From Gammaproteobacteria bacterium MFB021 (GTDB taxonomy: Bacteria; Pseudomonadota; Gammaproteobacteria; Pseudomonadales; Halomonadaceae): a stretch of DNA of 64,000 nt. How positions within the stretch are numbered: position 1 is the first letter of the stretch; the number at the start of each line of letters is the position of its first letter. The stretch covers positions 49,058-113,057 of the forward strand of contig JNVT01000113.1 of NCBI GenBank assembly GCA_000737985.1. Reading direction: 5' to 3'. A program made the position numbers and the translations under genes. Shown one piece after another: positions 53,470 through 62,671 of this stretch. The notes beneath the pieces were generated by a model. The model was given only the letters and a program-made list of their open reading frames with translations. It was not told the DNA's origin and made no database searches.

Positions 53470-53497
53470 CAACGAGCGGCCCGTGGGCCGCTCGTTG
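53470..53497. terminator. Hairpin between convergent exonuclease and BCCT genes
   Basis: A perfect 13-bp stem CAACGAGCGGCCC/GGGCCGCTCGTTG with loop GT. The T-run is short on both sides (CGTTTA on plus), so it may act for both convergent transcripts, with moderate strength. Confidence 0.7.
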
Positions 53498-53514
53498 CGT
53501 TTACAGCACTGGCT

Positions 53515-55149
53515 TCAGGTGCGCGGTTCGGAGCGCAGGCCCTGAATGATGGCGTAGCACGCCGCCAGCAAGACGATGGTGAAGGGCAGACCGGTGGTGA
53601 TTACCGCCGCCTGCAGTGCGGTCAGACCGCCGCCCAGCAGCAGGGCGATGGCGATGGCGCCTTCGATCAGTGCCCAGAACACGCGCTGCGGCTTGGGTGC
53701 GTCGACCTTGCCGCCGGCGGTGATCGAGTCGATCACCAGCGACCCGGAGTCGGAGGAGGTGATGAAGAACACCATCACCAGCACGATACCCAGGAACGAG
53801 GTGATCGCGGTCAGCGGCAGCTGACCCAGCATGGTGAAGAGCTGCAGCTCCAGCGCCGCATCCTTGACCCCCTGGAAACCATCGCCGACCAGCTGGTGGA
53901 TAGCGGTGTCGCCGAAGGCGGTCATCCAGATCACCGAGACCAGCGTGGGCACCAGCAGTACCGCGATCAGGAACTCGCGCACGGTGCGGCCACGGCTGAC
54001 GCGGGCGATGAACATGCCGACGAACGGCGACCAGGAGATCCACCAGGCCCAGTAGAAGGCGGTCCAGCCGTGGACGAAGTTGGTGTCTTCGCGGCCGAAC
54101 GGATTGGACAGTGCCGGCAGATACTTCAGGTAGGAGATGATGTTCTCGACGAAGCCGGTGGCGAGCAGCAGGGTCGGGCCGACGAAGATCACGAACACCA
54201 GAAGGATGAAGGCCAGCGCCATGTTGATCTGCGACAGCCGCTGTACGCCCTTGTCCACGCCCAGCATGACCGAACCCAGTGCCACCAGGGTGATGCCGAT
54301 GATCAGCAGGACCATGGTCACGTTGGTGTTGGGCACGTCGAACAGATAGTGCAGACCGGCGGCCGCCTGGGAGGCGCCCAGACCCAGTGAGGTGGCCAGA
54401 CCGAACAGCGTGGCGAAGACCGCCAGGATGTCGATGATGTGGCCCGGCCAGCCCCAGATGCGCTCACCCAGGATCGGGTAGAAGATCGAGCGCATGGTCA
54501 GCGGCAGCCCCTTGTTGAAGGAGAACAGCGCCAGCGACAGCGCGACCACCGCGTAGATGCCCCAGGGGTGCAGGCCCCAGTGGAAGATCGTCGCGGCCAT
54601 GGCCAGCGACTGCGAGGCGGCGTCGTTACCCGCGGCGCCGCCCAGCGGTGCCCAGGAGTCGCCGGCCAGCGAGGTGCCGAAGTGGGTGATCGGCTCGGAA
54701 ACGCCATAGAACATCAGGCCGATGCCCATGCCCGCGGCGAACAGCATTGCGAACCAGCCGGCATAGCTGAAGTCGGGCTTGGCGTGCATGCCGCCGATGC
54801 GCACCTTGCCCAGCGGGGTGAAGACCAGCCCCACCGAGACCAGCACGAAGACGTTGGCGGCGAACAGGAACAGCCAGCTCAGGTTGTCGGTGAGAAAGCT
54901 CCTTGCCCCGTTGAAGATCGGCCCCATCTGCTCTGGCAGCGCCAGGGTGATGATGACGAAGAACAGGATCAGCAGCGACGAGATCGAGAAGACCTTGCCG
55001 TGCAGGTCGACGTCGAAGCCGAATTTGTTGGTCCTGATGTTGTCCTGACCGATCACGTAATCGGTATCGATCAGATTGGAGGGTCCCTCGGGGGCCGGTA
55101 CGCCTTCCTGCGGCGCGGCCGGCTGCTTGTTAGGATCTTCTTGAGCCAC
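53515..55149 (-). CDS. BCCT family transporter (betaine/choline/carnitine type)
   Basis: This 544-residue membrane protein has the family Trp-rich TM8 signature TAFYWAWWISWSPFVGMFIARVSRGR near residue 335, the Gly-rich FAAGMGIGLMFYGVSEPITHF near 137, and FFITSSDSGSLVIDS near 435. The soluble N-terminal tail is Pro/Gln-rich (about 45 residues), and the C-terminal tail is short, unlike BetT with its long regulatory tail. In a halophile it likely imports glycine betaine or a related osmoprotectant with Na+ or H+. The substrate cannot be fixed from sequence alone. Confidence 0.9.
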   Translation of the reverse strand: MAQEDPNKQPAAPQEGVPAPEGPSNLIDTDYVIGQDNIRTNKFGFDVDLHGKVFSISSLLILFFVIITLALPEQMGPIFNGARSFLTDNLSWLFLFAANVFVLVSVGLVFTPLGKVRIGGMHAKPDFSYAGWFAMLFAAGMGIGLMFYGVSEPITHFGTSLAGDSWAPLGGAAGNDAASQSLAMAATIFHWGLHPWGIYAVVALSLALFSFNKGLPLTMRSIFYPILGERIWGWPGHIIDILAVFATLFGLATSLGLGASQAAAGLHYLFDVPNTNVTMVLLIIGITLVALGSVMLGVDKGVQRLSQINMALAFILLVFVIFVGPTLLLATGFVENIISYLKYLPALSNPFGREDTNFVHGWTAFYWAWWISWSPFVGMFIARVSRGRTVREFLIAVLLVPTLVSVIWMTAFGDTAIHQLVGDGFQGVKDAALELQLFTMLGQLPLTAITSFLGIVLVMVFFITSSDSGSLVIDSITAGGKVDAPKPQRVFWALIEGAIAIALLLGGGLTALQAAVITTGLPFTIVLLAACYAIIQGLRSEPRT

Positions 55150-55550
55150 TAGCCGTCTCCCTAATGATTACCACATGACGGATCTGGCCACGCCTTCAGG
55201 GCGTGACGAGATCGCGTCCCGTTATTGACTTGCTGGCGGTCGCGGCGATGCGCCATTGCGCCTCTAGTCTGGCGGATCGTCACGAACGTGCAAGTTTTGT
55301 AATTATCCTGAATCAAGTCGATGCTTCCAACCGTCCCCGGCGCGCGCGCCACGTACCCGCCCGCGACGTCCGGCCGTATAGCGTCTATACCAAGGTCGCA
55401 GGGCGTGTGGAACGAGACCGCGATTGGCTGGATAGCGGCGCTCGCGCAGCCTGCTAGACCAAGGTCAGAGTGCAGTACGCACGCTATCCGACGTATATTG
55501 AAACGAACGTTTGAAACTGGCTGCATTCGACATTCGCCGCAGGAGAGGTC
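55150..55550. promoter_or_regulatory. Divergent control region of BCCT and acyl-CoA dehydrogenase genes
   Basis: About 400 nt with no supported gene (a 132-codon minus-strand frame lacks domain and ribosome evidence). At 55500-55513 the sequence GAAACGAACGTTTG fits the PsrA operator (G/C)AAAC-N2-4-GTTT(G/C) exactly, 37 nt before the dehydrogenase ATG. Confidence 0.7.
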
Positions 55551-57350
55551 ATGGCACACTATCGAGCCCCGTTGAACGATCTGCGTTTCGTGCGCGAAGA
55601 GGTCTTCGCCGCCGAGCGTGAATGGGCGGCGATGCCGGCGACAGCCGAGCTCAACGCCGAACTCGCCGACGCGGTAATGGAAGAGGCCGGAAGGCTGGTC
55701 GGCGCCGAGCTGCTGCCGCTCAATGCCAGCGGCGATGCCGAGGGTTGTCGGTTCGACGGTTCACGGGTGACCACGCCGGCGGGTTTCCGCGAGGCTTTCG
55801 CCGAGTTCGCCGAGGGCGGCTGGTGCGGCCTCGCCGGTGACCCGGCGTTGGGCGGTCAGGGCCTGCCCAAGCTGCTCACGCTGGCCTTCGACGAGATGCT
55901 CTACGCCAGCAACTCGAGCTTTGCGCTCTATCTGGCGCTCAATAACGGCGCCGCGCTGCTGCTCGATCAGTACGCCGACGAGGCGACCCGGGCCCGCTAC
56001 CTGCCGCGGCTCTACGCCGGCGAATGGCTGGGCACGATGTGCTTGACCGAGCCCCACTGCGGCACCGACCTGGGGCTGATCAAGACCCGCGCGACCCCCA
56101 ACGACGACGGCAGCTACGCCATCACCGGCAGCAAGATCTGGATCACCGGCGGCGAGCACGATCTCACCGACAACATCGTTCACCTGGTGCTGGCCAAGCT
56201 GCCCGACGCGCCGCCGGGCGCCAAGGGCATCTCGCTGTTTCTGGTGCCCAAGCGCGTGGTCGATGACGCGGGGCAGGCCGGCGAGGCCAACGGCGTGGTG
56301 TGCGGCGGTCTCGAACACAAGATGGGGATCAAGGCCAGCGCCACCTGCGTGATTCACTTCGAGGCGGCACGGGGTCAGCTGATCGGCGAGCCGCACCAGG
56401 GTCTGGCGACGATGTTCACGATGATGAACTACGAGCGGCTGTCGATCGGTATGCAGGGGCTGGGCCTGGGCGAGATCGCCTATCAGAGCGCGATCGACTT
56501 CGCCCGCGAGCGCCTGCAGAGCCGTGCCCCCGGCGGCGCGGCGGCGCCGGACAAGCCCGCCGATCCGATTCTGGTACACCCGGACGTGCGCCGCATGGCG
56601 CTGGACGTGCGTGCCTGGAACGAGGGCGGGCGGCTATTCGCGGCCTTCGTCGCCCGCGAGCTCGACCGCGCTCGCTACCACCCGGAGACCGAGACCCGCG
56701 CCGGTGCCGAGGAGATGGTCGCGCTGCTGACCCCGGTGGCCAAGGCCTTCCTGACCGATCGTGGTTTCGAGGCCACGGTCGAGGCGCAGCAGCTCTATGG
56801 CGGCAGCGGCTATTGCGTCGAGTGGGGCGCCGAGCAGTTCGTGCGCGATGCGCGCATCGCCATGATCTATGAAGGCACCAACGGCATCCAGGCGATGGAC
56901 CTGGTCGGGCGCAAGCTGGTGCGTAACGGCGGCGCCTATGTCGAGCGTCTGCTGGCACGTCTGCGCGCGGACCTGGAGGACGGCGCCGCCGATGACGCGC
57001 GCCTGCTGCCCTTCCATGCCGCTGCCGAGGCTGCCGCCACGCGGCTGGAACAGGCGACCCGTCAACTGCTCGAACGCGCGGCGCAGGATCCGGCCGAGGC
57101 CGGCGCGGCGGCCCACGACTATCTGCAGCTCACCGGTCTCTGCGTCTACGCCTGGATGTGGTGGAAGGCCGCACGCGCGGCGGTGCGAGGGCTCGACCAG
57201 GGCGGCGCGCTGGCGGAAGCCGACTATCGCGACAAGTTGATCGTCGGGCAGCACTTCCTCGAGCGCCTGCTGCCGCGCAGCGAGACCCACGCACGCCAGC
57301 TCGAAGCAGGGGCGGCGGGGTTGATGGCCATGGAGGAGCTGCGTTTCTGA
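55551..57350 (+). CDS. Acyl-CoA dehydrogenase (long form with C-terminal extension)
   Basis: This 599-residue flavoenzyme has the FadE/DmdC-type layout: CLTEPHCGTDLGLIKT near residue 165, KIWITGGEHDL near 195, ERLSIGMQGLG near 300, and the catalytic Glu in IYEGTNGIQAMDLVGRKL near 443. A 140-residue C-terminal helical domain is present, as in 3-methylmercaptopropionyl-CoA and related long dehydrogenases. It should oxidise acyl-CoA to enoyl-CoA with electrons to ETF. CAGGAGAG precedes the ATG. A PsrA-like operator and lone-gene context with its own terminator suggest fatty-acid-responsive control. DmdC versus medium/long-chain activity is undecided. Confidence 0.9.
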   Translation: MAHYRAPLNDLRFVREEVFAAEREWAAMPATAELNAELADAVMEEAGRLVGAELLPLNASGDAEGCRFDGSRVTTPAGFREAFAEFAEGGWCGLAGDPALGGQGLPKLLTLAFDEMLYASNSSFALYLALNNGAALLLDQYADEATRARYLPRLYAGEWLGTMCLTEPHCGTDLGLIKTRATPNDDGSYAITGSKIWITGGEHDLTDNIVHLVLAKLPDAPPGAKGISLFLVPKRVVDDAGQAGEANGVVCGGLEHKMGIKASATCVIHFEAARGQLIGEPHQGLATMFTMMNYERLSIGMQGLGLGEIAYQSAIDFARERLQSRAPGGAAAPDKPADPILVHPDVRRMALDVRAWNEGGRLFAAFVARELDRARYHPETETRAGAEEMVALLTPVAKAFLTDRGFEATVEAQQLYGGSGYCVEWGAEQFVRDARIAMIYEGTNGIQAMDLVGRKLVRNGGAYVERLLARLRADLEDGAADDARLLPFHAAAEAAATRLEQATRQLLERAAQDPAEAGAAAHDYLQLTGLCVYAWMWWKAARAAVRGLDQGGALAEADYRDKLIVGQHFLERLLPRSETHARQLEAGAAGLMAMEELRF

Positions 57351-57404
57351 TGAACTGGCGCGCTGGCGCCAGCGAGTTTCGATCAGTGGTTTGCACGCTT
57401 TTGG

Positions 57405-57432
57405 GGCGCTCGGGATTCGAGCGCCTTTTTTT
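57405..57432 (+). terminator. Intrinsic terminator after the acyl-CoA dehydrogenase gene
   Basis: Stem GGCGCTCG/CGAGCGCC with loop GGATT followed by T7. Confidence 0.93.
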
Positions 57433-57700
57433 GTCTCCAATATGGTGCATCTGGCGGCTCGTCTTGAGGTGAAGCCAACACACTGTCCTGCTTCAGGAAT
57501 TCTTTTTACCTGCGGGGGCGGTCGAGCGCCCAGAGGGGCTGGGCGGGCGGCCCGGGCGCGCGTTGAAGGTGCGTTCCGGGGCTATTTTTGTATACGAAAA
57601 ATCCATGGAGGCAAAAAAGGGCACGGAAAATGCATGAGAGCCAGGGCAGGGTGCGCCGGCGGTGCCGGACACCCACCCAGGGATCCTTCAGGAGCGTCTC
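57433..57700 (+). promoter_or_regulatory. urtA upstream region with sigma-54-type promoter
   Basis: At 57620-57633 GGCACGGAAAATGC has the exact GG-N10-GC spacing of a -24/-12 sigma-54 promoter (TGGCACG-N4-TTGC), 67 nt before urtA. Above it lies an AT-rich TTTTTGTATACGAAAAA palindrome (about 57585-57601). It might be an enhancer or IHF-type bend site; no canonical NtrC pair (TGCACC-N5-GGTGCA) is evident. Together with the genes downstream this suggests NtrC-dependent nitrogen control. Confidence 0.75.
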
Positions 57701-59008
57701 ATGACAACAACAGCCCTACGCAAACTGATCGCCACAGCCGCCCTCACCACCACGCTGGCGGGGTTCTCGGCGCCGCTGCTGGCCGCCGACGATGGCCCGA
57801 TCCGTGTCGGTATTCTGCACTCCCTTTCCGGCACCATGGCGATCAGCGAATCGACGCTGAAAGACGAAATGCTGATGCTGATCGATCAGCAGAACAAGGC
57901 CGGCGGGCTGCTCGGACGCCAGCTGGAGCCGGTGGTGATGGACCCGGCCTCAGACTGGTCGCGTTACGCCGAGCAGGCGCGCAGCATGCTCACCGGTGAC
58001 AAGCGCGTCGACGTCATCTTCGGCAACTGGACCTCGGCCTCGCGCAAGGCGGTGCTGCCGGTGGTCGAGGAGCTCGACGGGCTGCTGTTCTACCCGGTGC
58101 AGTACGAGGGCCAGGAGTCCTCCGAGAACATCTTCTATACCGGCGCCGCGCCCAATCAGCAGGCGATCCCCGCGGTCGACTATCTGATGGGGCAGGGGGT
58201 CGAGCGCTGGGCGCTGCTGGGTACCGACTACGTCTATCCGCGCACCACCAACGAGATCCTCGAGGCCTACCTCAAGGCTCACGGCGTCGCAGACGACGAC
58301 ATCATGGTCAACTACACCCCGTTCGGTTTCAGCGACTGGCAGTCGATCGTCTCCCGGGTCAAGGATTTCGGCAGTCAAGGCAAGAAGACCGCGGTGGTCT
58401 CGACCATCAATGGCGATGCCAACGTGCCGTTCTACAACGAACTCGCCAATCAGGGGATCAAGGCCTCGGATATCCCGGTCGTGGCGTTCTCGGTCGGCGA
58501 GCAGGAGCTGACCGGCATCGACACCGCGCCGCTGGTTGGCCATCTGGCCGCCTGGAACTACTTCATGAGCGTCGACAGCGATGCCAACTACGACTTCATC
58601 GACGCTTGGGTCGCCTACACCGGCAACAAGGACGCGGTGGTCAACGACCCCATGGAAGCTCATTACATCGGCTTCAACATGTGGCTCAAGGCGGTCGAGT
58701 CGGCCGGTACCACCGATGTCGACGCGGTCAAGGACGCGATCATCGGCGTGACCGTGCCCAACCTCTCCGGCGGTGCGGCGACGATGATGCCCAATCACCA
58801 CATCACCAAGCCGGTGATGATCGGCGAGATCCAGGACGATGGTCAGTTCAGCGTGGTGTGGCAGACCCCGACCACGGTGGCCGGTGATGCCTGGTCCGAC
58901 TACCTGCCGGCGTCGAAGAACCTGATCAGCGACTGGCGCGCACCGCTGCGCTGCGGAAAGCTCGATGTCGAGCGCATGGTCTGCGAAGACGGTGCAGGGG
59001 CCAACTGA
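57701..59008 (+). CDS. urtA: Urea ABC transporter substrate-binding protein
   Basis: This 435-residue protein has a signal peptide ending near LLAADDG (residue 28) and a Leu/Ile/Val-binding-protein-like periplasmic fold. UrtA-specific parts are IRVGILHSLSGTMAISES, FYPVQYEGQESSENIFYTGAAPNQQ and the late NHHITKPVMIGEI. It captures urea outside the inner membrane for UrtBCDE. GGAG lies 6 nt before the ATG. It follows a sigma-54-type promoter and heads a six-gene run into ureD. Confidence 0.95.
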   Translation: MTTTALRKLIATAALTTTLAGFSAPLLAADDGPIRVGILHSLSGTMAISESTLKDEMLMLIDQQNKAGGLLGRQLEPVVMDPASDWSRYAEQARSMLTGDKRVDVIFGNWTSASRKAVLPVVEELDGLLFYPVQYEGQESSENIFYTGAAPNQQAIPAVDYLMGQGVERWALLGTDYVYPRTTNEILEAYLKAHGVADDDIMVNYTPFGFSDWQSIVSRVKDFGSQGKKTAVVSTINGDANVPFYNELANQGIKASDIPVVAFSVGEQELTGIDTAPLVGHLAAWNYFMSVDSDANYDFIDAWVAYTGNKDAVVNDPMEAHYIGFNMWLKAVESAGTTDVDAVKDAIIGVTVPNLSGGAATMMPNHHITKPVMIGEIQDDGQFSVVWQTPTTVAGDAWSDYLPASKNLISDWRAPLRCGKLDVERMVCEDGAGAN

Positions 59009-59121
59009 TCGGGAGCGGTGCCGGGCCGCGACCATACCGCGGCGCTCACCGCTCGAGCACGTGCCCGCGCCGTCCTCCGGATGGCGCAGGGCCAACGGTA
59101 ACGCAGCATGAGCGTTCCATC

Positions 59122-60753
59122 ATGATGACGAATTCCCACGCCGGAGGCCGCCATTGCGCTCGCCGGCTCCGCCACTCGCTGCTGTGCGGCCTGTTGCTAC
59201 TGTGCGCGGCATGGGCGACCACGGCCTCGGCGGCGGTCAGCGAGCCCCAGGCCAGAGCGCTGTTGCAGGCGCTCGATACCCGCAGTTTCGAGGCCAAGGG
59301 CGAGGCCGCCCAGGCGATCGCCGACAGCCAGGCGAGTCAGAAGACGCGCTGGCTGCAGGCGCTGCTCGATGGCCGTCTGGGCAAGGAGCGCCGCGGCGAG
59401 CAGTTCTATATCGTCACCGACGACAGCGGCCGTGAGTGGCCGCTGATCGATGCGATCACCTTTGCCGAGGCCGGCAGCGGCTCACGGCGCACGGTGGATA
59501 TCTTCAAGATCAACAACGATCTGCGCACCCAGCTCCAGGGCATGATCGCCTCGCTCTCTCTCGCCGAGGGTGACGAGAGGTCTCGCCTGGCGGCGGCGGA
59601 CCGGTTGATTGGTGATGTGAACGCCGACAATGTCGAGAGCGTGCGCGCGAGCCGCGAGCGGGAAGAGAGTGCGACGGTTCGCGACCGGCTCGATATCGCG
59701 CTGGCGCTCTACCGCGTGCAGCAGGGTGACGCTACCGCGCTCAAGACCCTGAAGGGCAATCTCGATACGCGCGTGCGCAATACGCTGACCACGGTCGCCG
59801 CGGGTGACGGTGAGCTTGCCAGTCAGGCGCAGCAGGTGCTCGACGGCATCGAAAGCAAGCGTGCCTGGTACGACCGGGCGCAGACGCTGTTCTTCGGCTT
59901 GAGCGCGGGCTCGATCCTGGTGCTGGCGGCGATCGGTCTGGCGATCACCTTCGGCGTCATGGGGGTGATCAACATGGCCCATGGCGAGCTGATCATGCTC
60001 GGTGCCTATACCACCTGGCTGATCCAGCAGGCGCTGCCGGGCCAGCCGGGGCTGGCGCTAGTGCTGGCGATCCCCGGCGGCTTTCTGGTCGCCGGCGCGT
60101 TCGGCGTGCTGATCGAGCGGACGGTGATTCGCTTTCTCAAGGGCCGACCACTGGAAACGCTGCTGGCGACCTTCGGTCTGAGCCTGATCCTGCAGCAGCT
60201 GGTGCGCACGCTGTTCTCCCCGCTCAACCGGCGGGTGGCATCGCCGGAGTGGCTGCAGGGCGCCTGGCAGATCAACGATGCGCTGTCGCTGACCCTGAAT
60301 CGTCTCGGTGTGCTCGGCTTCTGCCTGCTGGTGTTCGCCGCGCTGTGGGCACTGATGCGCTATACCCGGCTCGGCCTGGAGGTGCGCGCAGTGACCCAGA
60401 ACCGTGCCATGGCGCGGGCAATGGGCGTGCGCGCGGCGCGGGTCGACATGCTCACCTTCGGCCTCGGCGCCGGGGTCGCGGGGCTTGCCGGGGTGGCGCT
60501 GTCACAGCTCACCAACGTGGGGCCGAACCTGGGCCAGGGCTATATCGTCGACTCCTTCCTGGTGGTGGTGTTCGGCGGCGTCGGCAATCTATGGGGCACC
60601 CTGGTCGCCGGCATGTCGCTGGGGGTGATCAATCAGGTGCTACAGCCGTGGGTCGGGGCGGTTCTGGCCAAGATCATCGTGCTGGTCGGGGTGATCCTGT
60701 TCATCCAGAAGCGCCCGCAGGGGATCTTCGCGCCCAAGGGGAGGGTGTCATGA
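59122..60753 (+). CDS. urtB: Urea ABC transporter permease UrtB
   Basis: This 543-residue protein has the long N-terminal part typical of UrtB: a signal-like segment, then about 210 residues of alpha-helical periplasmic domain (LLQALDTRSFEAKGEAAQA). It is followed by a LivH-type permease with FGVMGVINMAHGELIMLGAYT near 275 and VFGGVGNLWGTLVAGM near 475. Two ATGs are adjacent (59122, 59125), with no strong Shine-Dalgarno. It overlaps urtC by 4 nt. Confidence 0.95.
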   Translation: MMTNSHAGGRHCARRLRHSLLCGLLLLCAAWATTASAAVSEPQARALLQALDTRSFEAKGEAAQAIADSQASQKTRWLQALLDGRLGKERRGEQFYIVTDDSGREWPLIDAITFAEAGSGSRRTVDIFKINNDLRTQLQGMIASLSLAEGDERSRLAAADRLIGDVNADNVESVRASREREESATVRDRLDIALALYRVQQGDATALKTLKGNLDTRVRNTLTTVAAGDGELASQAQQVLDGIESKRAWYDRAQTLFFGLSAGSILVLAAIGLAITFGVMGVINMAHGELIMLGAYTTWLIQQALPGQPGLALVLAIPGGFLVAGAFGVLIERTVIRFLKGRPLETLLATFGLSLILQQLVRTLFSPLNRRVASPEWLQGAWQINDALSLTLNRLGVLGFCLLVFAALWALMRYTRLGLEVRAVTQNRAMARAMGVRAARVDMLTFGLGAGVAGLAGVALSQLTNVGPNLGQGYIVDSFLVVVFGGVGNLWGTLVAGMSLGVINQVLQPWVGAVLAKIIVLVGVILFIQKRPQGIFAPKGRVS

Positions 60754-61811
60754 GCCATGCAACCCTCGAGCCGAGGCGGGATCGCTCGCGCCAGGCGTTT
60801 CTTTCCCGTGCCACGCTGATCACCTCGGCGCTGCTGGTCGTCGGCATGGCGCTGGTGCTGGTACTGCATGCGCTGCCTGCGACTCATCCGCTGCATGTGA
60901 GCAGCGCCACGGTGGCACTGCTGGGCAAGTACTTCACCTACATGCTGCTGGCGCTGGCGGTGGATCTGATCTGGGGCTACCTGGGTATCTTGAGTCTTGG
61001 CCACGGCGCCTTCTTCGCCCTCGGCGGCTACGCCATGGGGCTCTATCTCAATGCCCAAGGAACGGCACTGCCCGGCTGGCAGGGGCTGCTGGCGAGCTTC
61101 CCGCTGGCGGCGCTGGCGGTGGTGCTGGCGCCGGGTATTCTGGCACTGGCGTTCGGCTGGCTCGCTTTCCGCTCGCGGGTGACCGGGGTCTACTTCTCGA
61201 TCATCACCCAGGCGCTGACCTTTGCCCTGATGCTGGCGTTCAACCGCAACGAGATGGGAATGGGCGGCAGCACCGGGCTGACGCGCTTCAGCGAGCTGCT
61301 CGGTTTTCGGCTGGCCAGTGACGGCATGACCGTGGCGCTGTTCCTGGCTTCCGGCATCGCCGTACTGCTGGCGTTCTGGCTGTGTCGGGCGATCGTCGTT
61401 TCGCGGCTGGGGCGGGTCGCCGTGGCGACCCGTGACGCCGAGGCGCGGGTGCGCTTTCTCGGCTATCGGGTCGAGCACGTCAAGCTGTCGCTGTTCGTGG
61501 TCTCGGCGATGCTCGCCGGGATCGCCGGGGCGCTCTACGTGCCGCAGGTGGGGATCATCAACCCCAGCACCTTCGCCCCGCTGTTCTCGATCGAAGTGGT
61601 GGTGTGGGTGGCGCTGGGCGGGCGCGCGACGCTGTTCGGTGCGCTGCTCGGGGCGCTGGTGGTCAACTATCTCAAGACCGTGCTCACCGGCGCGATGCCG
61701 GATGCCTGGCTGTTCCTGCTCGGCGGACTGTTCGTGGTGGTGACCATGGCGCTGCCGCGGGGGATCGCCGGCGTGCTGGCATGGCGGCATCGGCAGGAGG
61801 GGGCGACATGA
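60750..61811 (+). CDS. urtC: Urea ABC transporter permease UrtC
   Basis: This 353-residue LivM-type permease has about nine membrane segments, GYLGILSLGHGAFFALGGYAMG near 75, FNRNEMGMGGSTGLTRF near 165 (UrtC-type loop), and VWVALGGRATLFGALLGALVV near 290. ATG 60750 overlaps the urtB stop and its own stop overlaps urtD, so the inner-membrane pair and ATPase are coupled in translation. Confidence 0.95.
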   Translation: MSHATLEPRRDRSRQAFLSRATLITSALLVVGMALVLVLHALPATHPLHVSSATVALLGKYFTYMLLALAVDLIWGYLGILSLGHGAFFALGGYAMGLYLNAQGTALPGWQGLLASFPLAALAVVLAPGILALAFGWLAFRSRVTGVYFSIITQALTFALMLAFNRNEMGMGGSTGLTRFSELLGFRLASDGMTVALFLASGIAVLLAFWLCRAIVVSRLGRVAVATRDAEARVRFLGYRVEHVKLSLFVVSAMLAGIAGALYVPQVGIINPSTFAPLFSIEVVVWVALGGRATLFGALLGALVVNYLKTVLTGAMPDAWLFLLGGLFVVVTMALPRGIAGVLAWRHRQEGAT

Positions 61812-62671
61812 GCCAGAGCGTACGCACCCGGGTGCAGCAGCTGCGCGAGCTGTCGCGCCCCGACCGGGTGTTCGACTTCATGCTGCCGGCGCAGTCGCCG
61901 GTGGACGTCCGCCACGGCCCGATTCTTTACCTGGAGGATGTCAGCGTCAGCTTCGACGGCTTCCGCGCCATCGATCGGCTCAACCTCACGATCGACGATG
62001 GCGAGTTGCGCTGCATCATTGGCCCCAACGGTGCCGGCAAGACCACCATGATGGATATCATCACCGGCAAGACGCGCCCGGACAGCGGCCAGGTGTGGTT
62101 CGGCAGCCGGCACAACCTGTTGACCCTGGACGAGCCGCGGATCGCCAATCTCGGCATCGGACGCAAGTTCCAGAAGCCGACGGTGTTCGAGGCGCTCGAC
62201 GTGAGCGAGAACCTGGAGCTGGCGATGGCGGGTGACCGCCGCGTGTGGAAGACCCTGCTGTCGCGTCTCGACGGTGCCGGTCAGGCGCGCATCGACGAGG
62301 TGCTGGAGACCATCGGGCTGAGCGGCGAGCGGCATCGGCTCGCCGGCGTGCTCTCCCACGGCCAGAAGCAGTGGCTGGAGATCGGCATGCTGCTGATGCA
62401 GCGCCCGCGTCTGCTGCTGGTGGACGAGCCGGTGGCCGGGATGACCGAGCCGGAGATGCAGCGTACCGCCGAGCTGTTGACGCGGCTGGCGGGGCAGCAG
62501 TCGGTGGTGGTGGTCGAGCACGATATGGGCTTCGTGCGCGAGATCGCACGCAAGGTCACGGTGCTGCACCAGGGCAGCGTGCTGGCCGAGGGCAGTCTGG
62601 ACCAGGTGTCCAGTGACCCGCGGGTGGTGGAGGTCTATCTGGGCGGCGACGAGGAGACGAACGCATGCTGA
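61808..62671 (+). CDS. urtD: Urea ABC transporter ATP-binding protein UrtD
   Basis: This 287-residue ATPase of the LivG type has Walker A IIGPNGAGKTTMMD near residue 75, the ABC signature in LSHGQKQWLEIGM near 180, Walker B LLLVDEPVAGM and H-loop VVVEHDM. The C-terminal EGSLDQVSSDPRVVEVYLGG matches UrtD. The first 40 residues (RELSRPDRVFDFML) are a conserved lead. It overlaps urtC by 4 nt and urtE by 7 nt. Confidence 0.95.
   Translation: MSQSVRTRVQQLRELSRPDRVFDFMLPAQSPVDVRHGPILYLEDVSVSFDGFRAIDRLNLTIDDGELRCIIGPNGAGKTTMMDIITGKTRPDSGQVWFGSRHNLLTLDEPRIANLGIGRKFQKPTVFEALDVSENLELAMAGDRRVWKTLLSRLDGAGQARIDEVLETIGLSGERHRLAGVLSHGQKQWLEIGMLLMQRPRLLLVDEPVAGMTEPEMQRTAELLTRLAGQQSVVVVEHDMGFVREIARKVTVLHQGSVLAEGSLDQVSSDPRVVEVYLGGDEETNAC

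Noticed and set aside
53303..53473. CRISPR-like short repeats
   Set aside because: Repeats are only 15-18 bp, degenerate, directly adjacent, with no spacers or cas genes.
55161..55559. 132-codon minus-strand frame in the BCCT/dehydrogenase gap
   Set aside because: Covers the PsrA-like site and the dehydrogenase start; no domain, odd Cys/Arg composition.
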